Assembly (NCBI RefSeq): GCF_030503855.1
Contig: NZ_CP129971.1
Span: forward strand, 1,743,501 to 1,807,500
Reading direction: 5' to 3'
DNA length: 64,000 bases
Source of the DNA: Marivirga salinae
GTDB taxonomy: Bacteria > Bacteroidota > Bacteroidia > Cytophagales > Cyclobacteriaceae
The notes beneath the pieces are model-generated. The model worked only from the letters and a program-made list of their open reading frames with translations, ran no database searches and had not been told where the DNA came from. Position 1 is the stretch's first letter. Every line of letters begins with the position of its first letter. The translations under genes were made by a program, and so were the position numbers. Below are positions 17,624 through 24,725 of the stretch, one piece after another.

Positions 17624-19108
17624 ATGACTAAAAAAACATGGATTATTGGAGCTTTAATGCTGACTTCCCTTTGGGTTGTTGCGCAAGATCAAGCCGAATT
17701 AGTAGAAAACACCATCAAAAGAAGTACAATAGAAGGTCATATCTATTTCTTGGCTTCTGATGAATTAGCAGGAAGAGAAACAGGGACTCCAGGAATTGAT
17801 GTTGCTGCTCGATATATTTCAACCACATTTCAACGCTATGGTGTTTCCCCAGTAGAAGGAGCTACAGAAGGATATTTCCAGGAAGCTCCCTTAGTGAAAA
17901 ATATAGCCCCTGAAGCTTACGGTATTAAAATCGGAAAAGAAGCCGTGGATGCTGAAAATATCCTACGATTGGAAGGGTCTGGTGTTAATGTGGAATCGGA
18001 TTTTGTTTTCCTTAATTACGGTACTGAGGAAGATTTTAATAACAGTAATATCAAAGGTAAGATTGTAGTGGTTTTTGCCGGCCAAAAGGATAATCAGGAT
18101 TATAGATTTGTGTATCAAGCTAGTGTTAAAAAATCTAATCTAGCAAAGGAAGCAGGAGCAATAGGAATATTGGAATTACACAAAGATAATCCAGACAATT
18201 GGAAAACATTTCAAAGTTTTATGAATAGAGGATCGTCTATTGGCTTCGCATCTGAAAATAATAAGGATAGCTTCTTTAAATTATGGGTAGACGATCCAGA
18301 TGGGACCTGGACAAAGCGTATTAATTTGAAAATGAAACAGAAGCTTGCTATCACAATAGGTGAAGCAATGGAATTACCGATTCCATCTAAGAATGTGGTC
18401 GGTATGGTAGAAGGAACAGATCCTGAGCTAAAAGATGAATTCATCATCTATTCTGCTCATTATGATCATTTGGGAATAGGAAAACCAAATGCAGAAGGAG
18501 ATTCAATTTATAACGGAGCCCGTGATAATGCTGTTGGGGTAGTAACGGTGATGAGTGCAGCAGAGAGTATTGCTAAAAACCCAACCAAGCGTTCTGCCTT
18601 ATTTATTCTATTTACAGCTGAGGAAAAAGGCTTGTTAGGAAGTAAATATTATGTTGAAAACCCACTTTTTCCACTAGATCAAATGGTTTATTGTTTTAAT
18701 AGTGATAATGGTGGTTACAATGATACTAGTTTAGCCACCATTATTGGCTTAGAAAGAACCACAGCTGGAAAGCATATCAAAAAAGCTTCAGAAACTTTTG
18801 GACTGAAAGCGATTGATGATCCTGCTGGTGAGCAGGGGCTTTTTGATAGGAGTGATAATGTGAATTTTGCTAAGAAAGGAATTCCTGCACCCACTTTTAG
18901 TTTGGGTTTTACAGCTTTCGATGCTGAAATTGGGAAATATTATCATCAGCAATCAGATAACCCTGAAAGCATAGACTATGATTATATGGAGCAGTTTTTT
19001 AGAGCTTTTGTTCTATCGGCTCGGCTGATTGCAAATGATGAGGAAACTCCCTTCTGGATAGAAGGCGATAAATATTATGAAGCGGGAAAATCGCTTTATG
19101 GTAAATGA
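17624..19108 (+). CDS. Secreted M28-family zinc aminopeptidase
   Basis: Exported di-zinc peptidase (494 aa). A signal peptide (TWIIGALMLTSLWVVA, cleavage near AQDQA) precedes a PA-like insert domain (about 80-230) and the M28 catalytic domain. Metal and catalytic residues are visible in SAHYDHLG (H), NGARDNAVG (D), FTAEEKGLLGS (EE), FNSDNGG (D) and YYHQQSDNPES (H). This is the complete M28 set. The probable role is extracellular or periplasmic peptide trimming. A 13-bp terminator follows. Confidence 0.93.
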   Translation: MTKKTWIIGALMLTSLWVVAQDQAELVENTIKRSTIEGHIYFLASDELAGRETGTPGIDVAARYISTTFQRYGVSPVEGATEGYFQEAPLVKNIAPEAYGIKIGKEAVDAENILRLEGSGVNVESDFVFLNYGTEEDFNNSNIKGKIVVVFAGQKDNQDYRFVYQASVKKSNLAKEAGAIGILELHKDNPDNWKTFQSFMNRGSSIGFASENNKDSFFKLWVDDPDGTWTKRINLKMKQKLAITIGEAMELPIPSKNVVGMVEGTDPELKDEFIIYSAHYDHLGIGKPNAEGDSIYNGARDNAVGVVTVMSAAESIAKNPTKRSALFILFTAEEKGLLGSKYYVENPLFPLDQMVYCFNSDNGGYNDTSLATIIGLERTTAGKHIKKASETFGLKAIDDPAGEQGLFDRSDNVNFAKKGIPAPTFSLGFTAFDAEIGKYYHQQSDNPESIDYDYMEQFFRAFVLSARLIANDEETPFWIEGDKYYEAGKSLYGK

Positions 19109-19115
19109 AAAAAGC

Positions 19116-19149
19116 AATAGCTTCCTGAAATTCTAATCAGGAAGCTATT
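19116..19149. terminator. Bidirectional terminator between M28 peptidase and lipoprotein
   Basis: The perfect 13-bp stem AATAGCTTCCTGA (19116-19128) / TCAGGAAGCTATT (19137-19149) has an 8-nt loop. T-rich sequence follows on the plus strand and an AAAAAAGC run provides T residues on the minus strand. It fills the gap between two convergent genes. Confidence 0.82.
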
Positions 19150-19491
19150 TTATTTTACTTCTATTTCGAATATCCATTTTTGATGATCTGTGAAATTATC
19201 ATCTCCTGAACTTCCCGTTAATACAATCTCCACTTTCTCAAAGCCTTTAAATCCCTCCTTTGCCTGATAATTGTATGTTGCCCATTGCATTTCGCTTGTT
19301 TGATAATTCTGTGCTTGTTTTCGAATATTATAGCCGCCTTCGGTTGGATGAGAATCAGAAAATTTATGTTCATATAATTCTGTTCCTTCAAGGGTAACTT
19401 TAATAACATCACTTTCTAAATTATTGTCCATGTCTTCTTTACAACTTACTAAAAACAAGCATAGTATTAAACTTAATAATTTAAATTTCAT
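19150..19491 (-). CDS. Small predicted lipoprotein
   Basis: 113-aa protein with a lipoprotein signal peptide (MKFKLLSLILCLFLVSC) whose lipobox is LVSC; acidic residues follow (CKEDMDNN), as often in surface-exposed Bacteroidota lipoproteins. The remainder is beta-rich with no recognised domain. The ATG at 19491 was chosen because it starts the signal sequence; a longer frame to 19623 would run through the promoter region of the divergent rhodanese gene. Function unknown. Confidence 0.75.
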   Translation of the reverse strand: MKFKLLSLILCLFLVSCKEDMDNNLESDVIKVTLEGTELYEHKFSDSHPTEGGYNIRKQAQNYQTSEMQWATYNYQAKEGFKGFEKVEIVLTGSSGDDNFTDHQKWIFEIEVK

Positions 19492-19559
19492 AGTTTTTGT
19501 TTTTTTTATAAGACTCATTAAGTAATCAAGAAGTTGGATTTTGCTATTGATTTTATGAA

Positions 19560-19577
19560 TTGTAACTCCTGTTACAA
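19560..19577. promoter_or_regulatory. Perfect palindrome TTGTAAC-tcct-GTTACAA, possible Crp/Fnr-type operator
   Basis: Arms TTGTAAC (19560-19566) and GTTACAA (19571-19577) are perfect inverted repeats with a 4-base spacer, the geometry of a Crp/Fnr-family dimer site. It lies between the divergent lipoprotein (start 19491) and rhodanese (start 19640) genes. It is about 20 bases upstream of TATCTTTG (19599-19606), which matches the TAnnTTTG -7 consensus. No clear TTTG -33 element is present, so an activator-dependent promoter is plausible. This is inferred from geometry only. Confidence 0.5.
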
Positions 19578-19639
19578 ACAAAACTTTACCAAAACCCGTA
19601 TCTTTGTGGAAAATAAAGTTCAATTAATTAATAATCATT

Positions 19640-19951
19640 ATGAACCATAAAAATATTAGTCCAGAGGAATTTAATAAGCTTTCAAAAGAGCCTAATACTG
19701 AAATAATTGATGTTCGTTCTCCTGAAGAAAAGGTAGAAGGGTTTATTGAAGGTGCTAAAGTAATCAATATCATGGGCCCCTCTTTTGCTGAAGATATTAA
19801 GGCTTTAGATAAAGATAAAACGTATTTGGTGTATTGCAGAAGCGGTAATAGAAGTAGTACTGCTTGTGGCTTTATGGCAAGTAATGGCTTTGATAAGCTT
19901 TATAATTTAGATGGTGGTATACAAGCTTGGAATCAATATACTAATTCATAA
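19640..19951 (+). CDS. Single-domain rhodanese-like sulfurtransferase
   Basis: 103-aa cytosolic rhodanese domain. The active-site loop YCRSGNRSS carries the catalytic Cys66, and the conserved beginning IIDVRSPEEK is present. Such small rhodaneses carry persulfide sulfur. It is first of a trio with a stand-alone HMA protein and a thioredoxin, each separated by only two bases. Its stop/start junction with the next gene is identical over 15 bases to the following junction. The context suggests thiol, persulfide or copper handling. Confidence 0.9.
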   Translation: MNHKNISPEEFNKLSKEPNTEIIDVRSPEEKVEGFIEGAKVINIMGPSFAEDIKALDKDKTYLVYCRSGNRSSTACGFMASNGFDKLYNLDGGIQAWNQYTNS

Positions 19952-19953
19952 TT

Positions 19954-20154
19954 ATGGAAGCATTAGAAGTGAAAAACGTAAAATGTGGAGGTTGTGTAGA
20001 TGCTATTAAAAATGGTTTGGCAGAACTAGAGGGGATAGATGTGAAAAATATTGATATCCCAACTGGCAAATTGGAATTTGAAAGCGAAGGCAAAACTCCA
20101 TTGGATAAAGTGAAAGAAAAATTGGATAGCTTGGGTTATCCAGCAAATTCATAA
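19954..20154 (+). CDS. Heavy-metal-associated (HMA) domain protein
   Basis: 66-aa ferredoxin-like HMA domain. The metal-binding CXXC is C11-GG-C14 in VKCGGCVDAI, and the rest follows the family pattern (VKNIDIPTGKLEFESEG, VKEKLDSLGYP). It resembles Atx1/CopZ-type copper chaperones, although no copper ATPase is nearby and the usual MXCXXC methionine is replaced (V-K-C). It starts two bases after the rhodanese stop, which strongly suggests translational coupling. Metal identity unknown. Confidence 0.88.
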   Translation: MEALEVKNVKCGGCVDAIKNGLAELEGIDVKNIDIPTGKLEFESEGKTPLDKVKEKLDSLGYPANS

Positions 20155-20156
20155 TT

Positions 20157-20456
20157 ATGGCAAGCTTTGGAGATTTAATAAAAAGTGAAACACCTGTTTT
20201 GGTAGATTTTTATGCTGATTGGTGCGGACCTTGTAAGATGATGGCGCCTTATTTGGAAGAAGTTGCACAGAAAATGAAGGGTAAAGTCAAAGTGATAAAA
20301 GTAGATGTGGATAAAAATCAGCAAGCGTCCGCTAAATATCAAGTGCAAAGCATCCCTACTTTGATATTATTTCAAAATGGGCAAATAAAATGGAGACAAG
20401 CAGGGGTTGTGGATCCCAATACTATTATGTCTCAAATAAGTAATTTAAGTAATTGA
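20157..20456 (+). CDS. trxA: Thioredoxin
   Basis: 99-aa cytosolic thioredoxin with the standard WCGPC active site (C23, C26; VDFYADWCGPCKMMAP) and the cis-proline block SIPTLILFQNG. It is last in the three-gene unit with the rhodanese and the HMA protein. It could supply electrons to resolve persulfides on the rhodanese, or to other thioredoxin users such as MsrC (10276). The link to these partners is an inference from gene order. Confidence 0.93.
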   Translation: MASFGDLIKSETPVLVDFYADWCGPCKMMAPYLEEVAQKMKGKVKVIKVDVDKNQQASAKYQVQSIPTLILFQNGQIKWRQAGVVDPNTIMSQISNLSN

Positions 20457-20573
20457 TATGAAATGAGCATAAATCTAGAGTCCCTAATTTACCATGAGGG
20501 ATAGCTTGCCTACCTCTGGTAGGAATAGATTTGATGCGAATTCCATGTGGCAACTAAAATCTATCCTATACAC

Positions 20574-20804
20574 ATGAAACAAAATAAATTGTTACTTCCC
20601 ATTTTGGCTGTCCTTACTTTAGGGCTAGCCCCCTATTTCCCTGAACCCCATTTCTTTGGAAAAGTTCGTTGGATTTTAGGAGGTGGTGAAGGCATGCAAG
20701 CAGGAGACTATTTTGACTTGTTGATGCATGGAGCACCATGGGTATTTTTAGCCTATCGATTGATAGGAATGCTAATTAAATCTTTGAAAAAGCAAAGTTC
20801 TTGA
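20574..20804 (+). CDS. Small conserved membrane protein
   Basis: 76-aa protein with a hydrophobic N-terminal segment (LLLPILAVLTLGLAPYF), a glycine-rich middle (RWILGGGEGMQAGDYFD) and a second hydrophobic segment (APWVFLAYRLIGMLI) before a basic end. I recall similar small proteins in other Bacteroidota but know no experimentally defined function. ATG at 20574 is preferred over GTG at 20547, which would add a polar extension. A bidirectional terminator follows. Confidence 0.65.
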   Translation: MKQNKLLLPILAVLTLGLAPYFPEPHFFGKVRWILGGGEGMQAGDYFDLLMHGAPWVFLAYRLIGMLIKSLKKQSS

Positions 20805-20808
20805 AAAT

Positions 20809-20840
20809 TAAAAGGCTCATTTCTTAAAATGAGCCTTTTT
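20809..20840. terminator. Bidirectional terminator
   Basis: AAAAGGCTCATTT and AAATGAGCCTTTT form a 13-bp stem with a CTTA loop, flanked by A and T runs on both sides. It lies between convergent genes ending at 20804 and 20851. Confidence 0.85.
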
Positions 20841-20850
20841 AAATGAATCT

Positions 20851-21153
20851 CTAGACTGTTTCCAGGAAAGTTCTAAAAGAAACACATTTGTCTTGAAATT
20901 TCTTGTAGTGCTCATCTCTTAACCTTGGAGCCTCCTCGCTCATATATTTTTCTAACTTATCTAATTCATCCGTAAAATACTGAACTGCATAAGTTTCTCC
21001 TTCACCCTCAGTTTCATTTAATAAGCGCAACATTTTATGCTCATGGAATAAACCAGTAGCTAGAATTTCAGGAATATGGGTTTCCTTCATCCAGTTTACC
21101 CAGACTTCTTCCACTTCTTTTTCAACATTCACAGTAACATTATAAATAATCAT
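20851..21153 (-). CDS. DUF4286 family protein
   Basis: 100-aa protein matching the Bacteroidota DUF4286 family: it starts MIIYNVTVNVEKEVEEVWVN, has WMKETHIPEILATGLF and ends in a charged helix (LRDEHYKKFQDKCVSF). The fold is probably a small ferredoxin-like alpha/beta domain. The ATG at 21153 is chosen because it begins exactly at the family's conserved start; the frame is open to 21246 but that part looks non-coding. Function unknown. Confidence 0.8.
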   Translation of the reverse strand: MIIYNVTVNVEKEVEEVWVNWMKETHIPEILATGLFHEHKMLRLLNETEGEGETYAVQYFTDELDKLEKYMSEEAPRLRDEHYKKFQDKCVSFRTFLETV

Positions 21154-21300
21154 GGCGTTTTTCAGATTTTTTTTACAAATTTGGAACATATTATCGTTTC
21201 TAAAAAACATTTTTAACGTCTTGTGGTTATTTTTTTTACTTATCAACCCAAAACATATTGAGTGAAAAGAATTAAACTTTAATTTAAACCGGTAAGTAGA

Positions 21301-21308
21301 AAGGAGAG
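21301..21308 (+). promoter_or_regulatory. Strong Shine-Dalgarno sequence before the GTG start of the MerR/B12 gene
   Basis: AAGGAGAG ends 7 bases before GTG (21316). Such a full anti-16S match is uncommon in this window, where most genes lack one. It supports the GTG start, because no ATG lies near the conserved N-terminus. Confidence 0.7.
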
Positions 21309-21315
21309 AAGCATA

Positions 21316-22251
21316 GTGAGCAGTTATTCAATTAAAGATTTAGAACACCTATCAGGAATTAAGGCACATACCTTGAGGATTTGGGAACAGCGATATAATT
21401 TTATCGAGCCTAAAAGGACTGATACCAATATTCGTTACTACAGTGATGAAGATTTAAAATTGGTATTAAACATTTCTACACTCAAGGAAAATGGATATAA
21501 AATATCCAAAATAGCCAAAATGGGTGAAGAGGAATTAAGTCAAGAGGTTTTAAAAATAGCAGAAACTAATCTAAGATTTCCTGATCAAATCAACTCATTA
21601 ACCTTGAGTATGATTGATATGGATGAAGATAGGTTTGAGAGCATCCTAAATAATAATATCCTGAAATATGGTTTTGAAAGAACCATGTTGAATATTATTT
21701 ATCCATTTTTAGCTAAGATTGGAATGTTATGGCAAACAGGGAGCATTTTGCCTGCCCAAGAACATTTCATTTCAAATTTGATTCGTCAGAAAATGACCGT
21801 TGCAATTGACGGACAGTATGTTACTGAAAGAGAATCTAAGGGAAAATGGCTATTGTATTTGCCAGAGGGCGAGTTACACGAATTATCTTTAATGTTTTCA
21901 GCTTTCTTATTGAGAGCAAGAAAATTTAAGGTCATTTATTTAGGTCAAAACCTTCCGAAATCAGATTTGTATTCTGTTAAAGAAATACATGAGCCAGATT
22001 ATGTACTAACAATTTGTACTGCAGCTCCTAAAAAATCTGAAGTTCAAGAATATATTGATGAAGTGGCAGATTTATTTAGTAGTGCAACTTTTTTTATTGG
22101 TGGTTTTCAGGTAATAGGGCAAGATATTAAAAGGAAGAAAAATGTTGAGTTTATTATGAAAATGGAGGATCTAATTGATTTCATTAAGGAAAAAGATATT
22201 GAACTTTCCCCTAAAAGACCAGAAGGTCAAAAAAATATGAAATACGAATAA
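21316..22251 (+). CDS. MerR-family regulator with cobalamin-binding domain (CarH/LitR-like photoreceptor)
   Basis: 311-aa transcription factor. Residues 1-70 are a MerR winged helix (YSIKDLEHLSGIKAHTLRIW). The rest matches the CarH layout, a four-helix bundle followed by a Rossmann cobalamin-binding fold. The bundle carries W139-x9-E149-H150, the Wx9EH signature that caps adenosylcobalamin in CarH. The Rossmann part has E186-x-H188 (GELHEL), equivalent to the lower axial histidine of Thermus CarH. Known CarH tetramers bind and repress carotenoid promoters in the dark and fall apart in light. It lies directly upstream of the sigma/crt cluster, as expected. Light control here is an inference from residues and position. 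Confidence 0.88.
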   Translation: MSSYSIKDLEHLSGIKAHTLRIWEQRYNFIEPKRTDTNIRYYSDEDLKLVLNISTLKENGYKISKIAKMGEEELSQEVLKIAETNLRFPDQINSLTLSMIDMDEDRFESILNNNILKYGFERTMLNIIYPFLAKIGMLWQTGSILPAQEHFISNLIRQKMTVAIDGQYVTERESKGKWLLYLPEGELHELSLMFSAFLLRARKFKVIYLGQNLPKSDLYSVKEIHEPDYVLTICTAAPKKSEVQEYIDEVADLFSSATFFIGGFQVIGQDIKRKKNVEFIMKMEDLIDFIKEKDIELSPKRPEGQKNMKYE

Positions 22252-22275
22252 GAAATATATTTAACACTAAATACA

Positions 22276-22303
22276 AAGCTATCCGAAAGGATGGCTTTTT
22301 TTA
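22276..22303 (+). terminator. Terminator after the MerR/B12 regulator
   Basis: AAAGCTATCC-gaaa-GGATGGCTTTTTTT forms a 10-bp stem with one T-G wobble and a GNRA-type loop, followed by a T run. It lies 25 bases after the stop codon and separates the regulator from the sigma gene. Confidence 0.82.
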
Positions 22304-22357
22304 TGCCCTTAATTTTGATATGACCCTTCGATTTCTTGAATTATATTGATTTATTTA

Positions 22358-22610
22358 TTCAACACTTAAACAGAAAGATATAAAAATCTAAATATATTTT
22401 CATTTTGTTCAACATTTCTTAAACATTTAAAATCAATGTATCAACATGTAAAATATTGCGTTTAAGCTCCTATATAAGCTTTTATACGGTTTTATAATTA
22501 AAATTAACTTGTTATAAATGTCATATTGTTTAATTAAAATAAAAAATAATTAAACAAAATATTTGGTTATTGTTTAATTAAATTATAGATTTGTTAAACA
22601 ACATTAAACA
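22358..22610. promoter_or_regulatory. Cluster of TTAAACA/TGTTTAA boxes, candidate operator of the sigma/crt locus
   Basis: Repeated TTNAACA boxes in both orientations occupy the AT-rich gap: 22358 and 22366, 22406-22414 (TGTTCAACA), 22419, 22527-22538 (TGTTTAATTAAA), 22547-22556 (TAATTAAACA), 22571-22582 (TGTTTAATTAAA again), 22591-22601 (TTGTTAAACAA, palindromic) and 22604-22610. The starts of the last five are about 23, 21, 23 and 10 bases apart, near whole helical turns, which would put them on one face of the DNA. They overlap the sigma promoter. The upstream MerR/B12 regulator is the obvious candidate ligand; this is not proven. Confidence 0.6.
22562..22593 (+). promoter_or_regulatory. 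Bacteroidota-type promoter of the ECF sigma gene
   Basis: TTTG (22562-22565), a 20-base spacer and TAGATTTG (22586-22593) match the Bacteroidota primary-sigma consensus TTTG-N19/20-TAnnTTTG exactly. Transcription would start near 22598-22601, leaving a leader of about 20 bases before ATG 22620. One TGTTTAATTAAA box fills the spacer and one palindromic box covers the start site, the expected arrangement for repression. Confidence 0.65.
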
Positions 22611-22619
22611 CTGACAATC

Positions 22620-23123
22620 ATGACAGCATTAGAATTTGGTTACGCGATTAATAACATGACGAAATCTATGAAACCGTTCGCATTAAGGCTGACGAAAGAC
22701 ATGGAGCAGGCAAATGATTTAATTCAGGAAACTGTATTAAAAGCATTTTCAAACCGAGAGAAATTTTCTGAGGGTACTAATTTGAAAGCATGGTTGTTTA
22801 CTATCATGAAGAATACATTCATCACCAACTATCAGAGAATGGTGAGAAGAAAAACTTTCATTGACACTACTGAAAATTTACATTTCATTAATTCTACTGA
22901 AAATATTGCACAGAATTCAGCTTATGGTTCTTTTGCTATGGCTGACATTGTAAGTCAAATTTCTAAATTGGATGATGTTTATAAAGAGCCATTTATGATG
23001 CATTTCAGAGGTTTTAAATACCATGAAATAGCTGAAAAATTGGAAATTCCAATTGGAACTGTTAAAAATAGAATTCACATTGCCAGAAAAGAGTTGAAAG
23101 ATGCTCTTAAAATATATGCCTAA
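22620..23123 (+). CDS. ECF-type RNA polymerase sigma factor
   Basis: 167-aa group 4 sigma factor. Region 2 covers FALRLTKDMEQANDLIQETV through LKAWLFTIMKNTFITNYQR (about 20-75). Region 4 is the helix-turn-helix HEIAEKLEIPIGTVKNRIHI (about 135-155). No anti-sigma gene is adjacent, so control is probably at its own promoter, which carries a cluster of TTAAACA boxes. By analogy with the LitR/LitS system of Streptomyces and CarQ of Myxococcus, it would transcribe crtI and the following genes. Its target promoter has not been identified here. Confidence 0.92.
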   Translation: MTALEFGYAINNMTKSMKPFALRLTKDMEQANDLIQETVLKAFSNREKFSEGTNLKAWLFTIMKNTFITNYQRMVRRKTFIDTTENLHFINSTENIAQNSAYGSFAMADIVSQISKLDDVYKEPFMMHFRGFKYHEIAEKLEIPIGTVKNRIHIARKELKDALKIYA

Positions 23124-23239
23124 AATATAACCTATAATTAGTAAACCATTAAAATGCTTTGCTAATTATGGGCTAATCAGTATTTTTTGAGAATTTTTTT
23201 GTGTAATTTAATCCTAGTTTTTTTATAACTAACTCATTA

Positions 23240-24715
23240 ATGGCAAATAAAAAAGTAGTAGTAATTGGTTCTGGTTTTGCAGGTTTATCAACTGCAACTT
23301 ACCTTGCCAACGAGGGCTGTGATGTTACAGTCTTAGAAAAAAACAAGGATTTAGGAGGGCGAGCCCGTCAGTTCAAAGCTGAGGGCTTTACTTTTGATAT
23401 GGGTCCAAGTTGGTATTGGATGCCTGATGTTTTTGAAAAGTATTTTGAAACCTTTGGCAAAAAAGTATCGGATTATTATGAGCTCCAAAGACTAGACCCT
23501 TCTTACCACGTCCTTTTCGGAAAAGACGATATTTTGAAAGTGCCTGCCAATATGCAGGAGTTCAAAAATATGTTAGAAAAACTTGAACCGGGTAGTGGTG
23601 TACAGCTAGACAAATTCTTAGAGCAAGCAGCTTATAAATACGAAAAGGGAATCAACGATTTGGTTTATAAACCTGGTCGTTCGCTTACTGAATTCATGAG
23701 TGTCAAATTGTTGTTTGATATGGTTAGAATGGATATATTTTCATCCATATATAGTCATGTCCGAAAATTTTTTAAGAATGATCGCATTATTCGTTTAATG
23801 GAATTTCCCATTCTTTTCTTAGGAGCTCTTCCGGAAAATACCCCTGCACTTTATAGCTTAATGAATTATGCTGATATCAGCTTAGGAACGTGGTATCCGA
23901 AAGGAGGAATGCATAAAATAGTGGAAGGAATGGTGAAGTTGGCAGAAGAAAAGGGAGTGAAGTTTAAAACTGATCAGGAAGTGCTATCTGTTGATTGTGA
24001 AGGTAATCTTGCTAAAAGAGTAATTACTAAAAATGAGACTTATGAAGCAGATGTGATTGTTTCTTCTGCTGATTACGAGCATACTGATCAAAAAATTCTT
24101 CCTGAGAGTTTTAGAAATTATAATACCAAATATTGGGAAAGTAGAACAATGGCGCCTTCTTCTTTAATTTTCTACTTAGGTGTAGATAAAAGAATTGAGG
24201 GATTGGTTCACCATAATTTATTTTTTGATCATGATTTTGGTCCTCATGCCCAAGAAATTTATGAAACTCCAAAATGGCCGAATGAGCCATTATTTTATGT
24301 AAGTGCTCCATCTAAAACTGATGATACTGTAGCTCCAGAGGGTAAAGAGAATATATTTATATTAATGCCTGTGGCTCCTGGTTTAGAGGATAATGAGGAA
24401 ATAAGAGAAAAATATTATGATCTCATTATGGATAGAATGGAGAAAATATTAGGAGAAGATATCAAGAAATATGTAACTTATAAGCGTAGTTATGCGCATA
24501 ATGATTTCATAAATGATTATCATTCATTTAAAGGAAATGCTTATGGCTTAGCCAATACTTTAAAGCAAACCGCTATATTGAAACCTGCTTTAAAAAATAA
24601 GAAACTGAAAAACTTTTATTACGCTGGGCAGTTAACTGTCCCGGGTCCGGGAGTGCCTCCATCTTTGATATCAGGGCAGGTAGTGGGCAAAGAGGTAATG
24701 AAAGATTTCATTTAG
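23240..24715 (+). CDS. crtI: Phytoene desaturase
   Basis: FAD-dependent desaturase converting phytoene to lycopene at the membrane. 491 aa, the bacterial CrtI length. The Rossmann dinucleotide-binding motif is VIGSGFAGLSTATYLA at the N-terminus, followed by KDLGGRARQF and DMGPSWYWMPDV. The C-terminal carotenoid oxidase signature region FYYAGQLTVPGPGVPPSLIS is present. The 116-base gap from the sigma gene contains no obvious TAnnTTTG promoter, in agreement with control by an alternative sigma factor. crtB follows after 10 bases. Confidence 0.96.
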   Translation: MANKKVVVIGSGFAGLSTATYLANEGCDVTVLEKNKDLGGRARQFKAEGFTFDMGPSWYWMPDVFEKYFETFGKKVSDYYELQRLDPSYHVLFGKDDILKVPANMQEFKNMLEKLEPGSGVQLDKFLEQAAYKYEKGINDLVYKPGRSLTEFMSVKLLFDMVRMDIFSSIYSHVRKFFKNDRIIRLMEFPILFLGALPENTPALYSLMNYADISLGTWYPKGGMHKIVEGMVKLAEEKGVKFKTDQEVLSVDCEGNLAKRVITKNETYEADVIVSSADYEHTDQKILPESFRNYNTKYWESRTMAPSSLIFYLGVDKRIEGLVHHNLFFDHDFGPHAQEIYETPKWPNEPLFYVSAPSKTDDTVAPEGKENIFILMPVAPGLEDNEEIREKYYDLIMDRMEKILGEDIKKYVTYKRSYAHNDFINDYHSFKGNAYGLANTLKQTAILKPALKNKKLKNFYYAGQLTVPGPGVPPSLISGQVVGKEVMKDFI

Positions 24716-24725
24716 AATTAACAGC

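Noticed and set aside
19492..19623. Longer N-terminus for the lipoprotein at 19150
   Set aside because: It would bury the lipoprotein signal in the middle and run through the palindrome and -7 box of the divergent gene.
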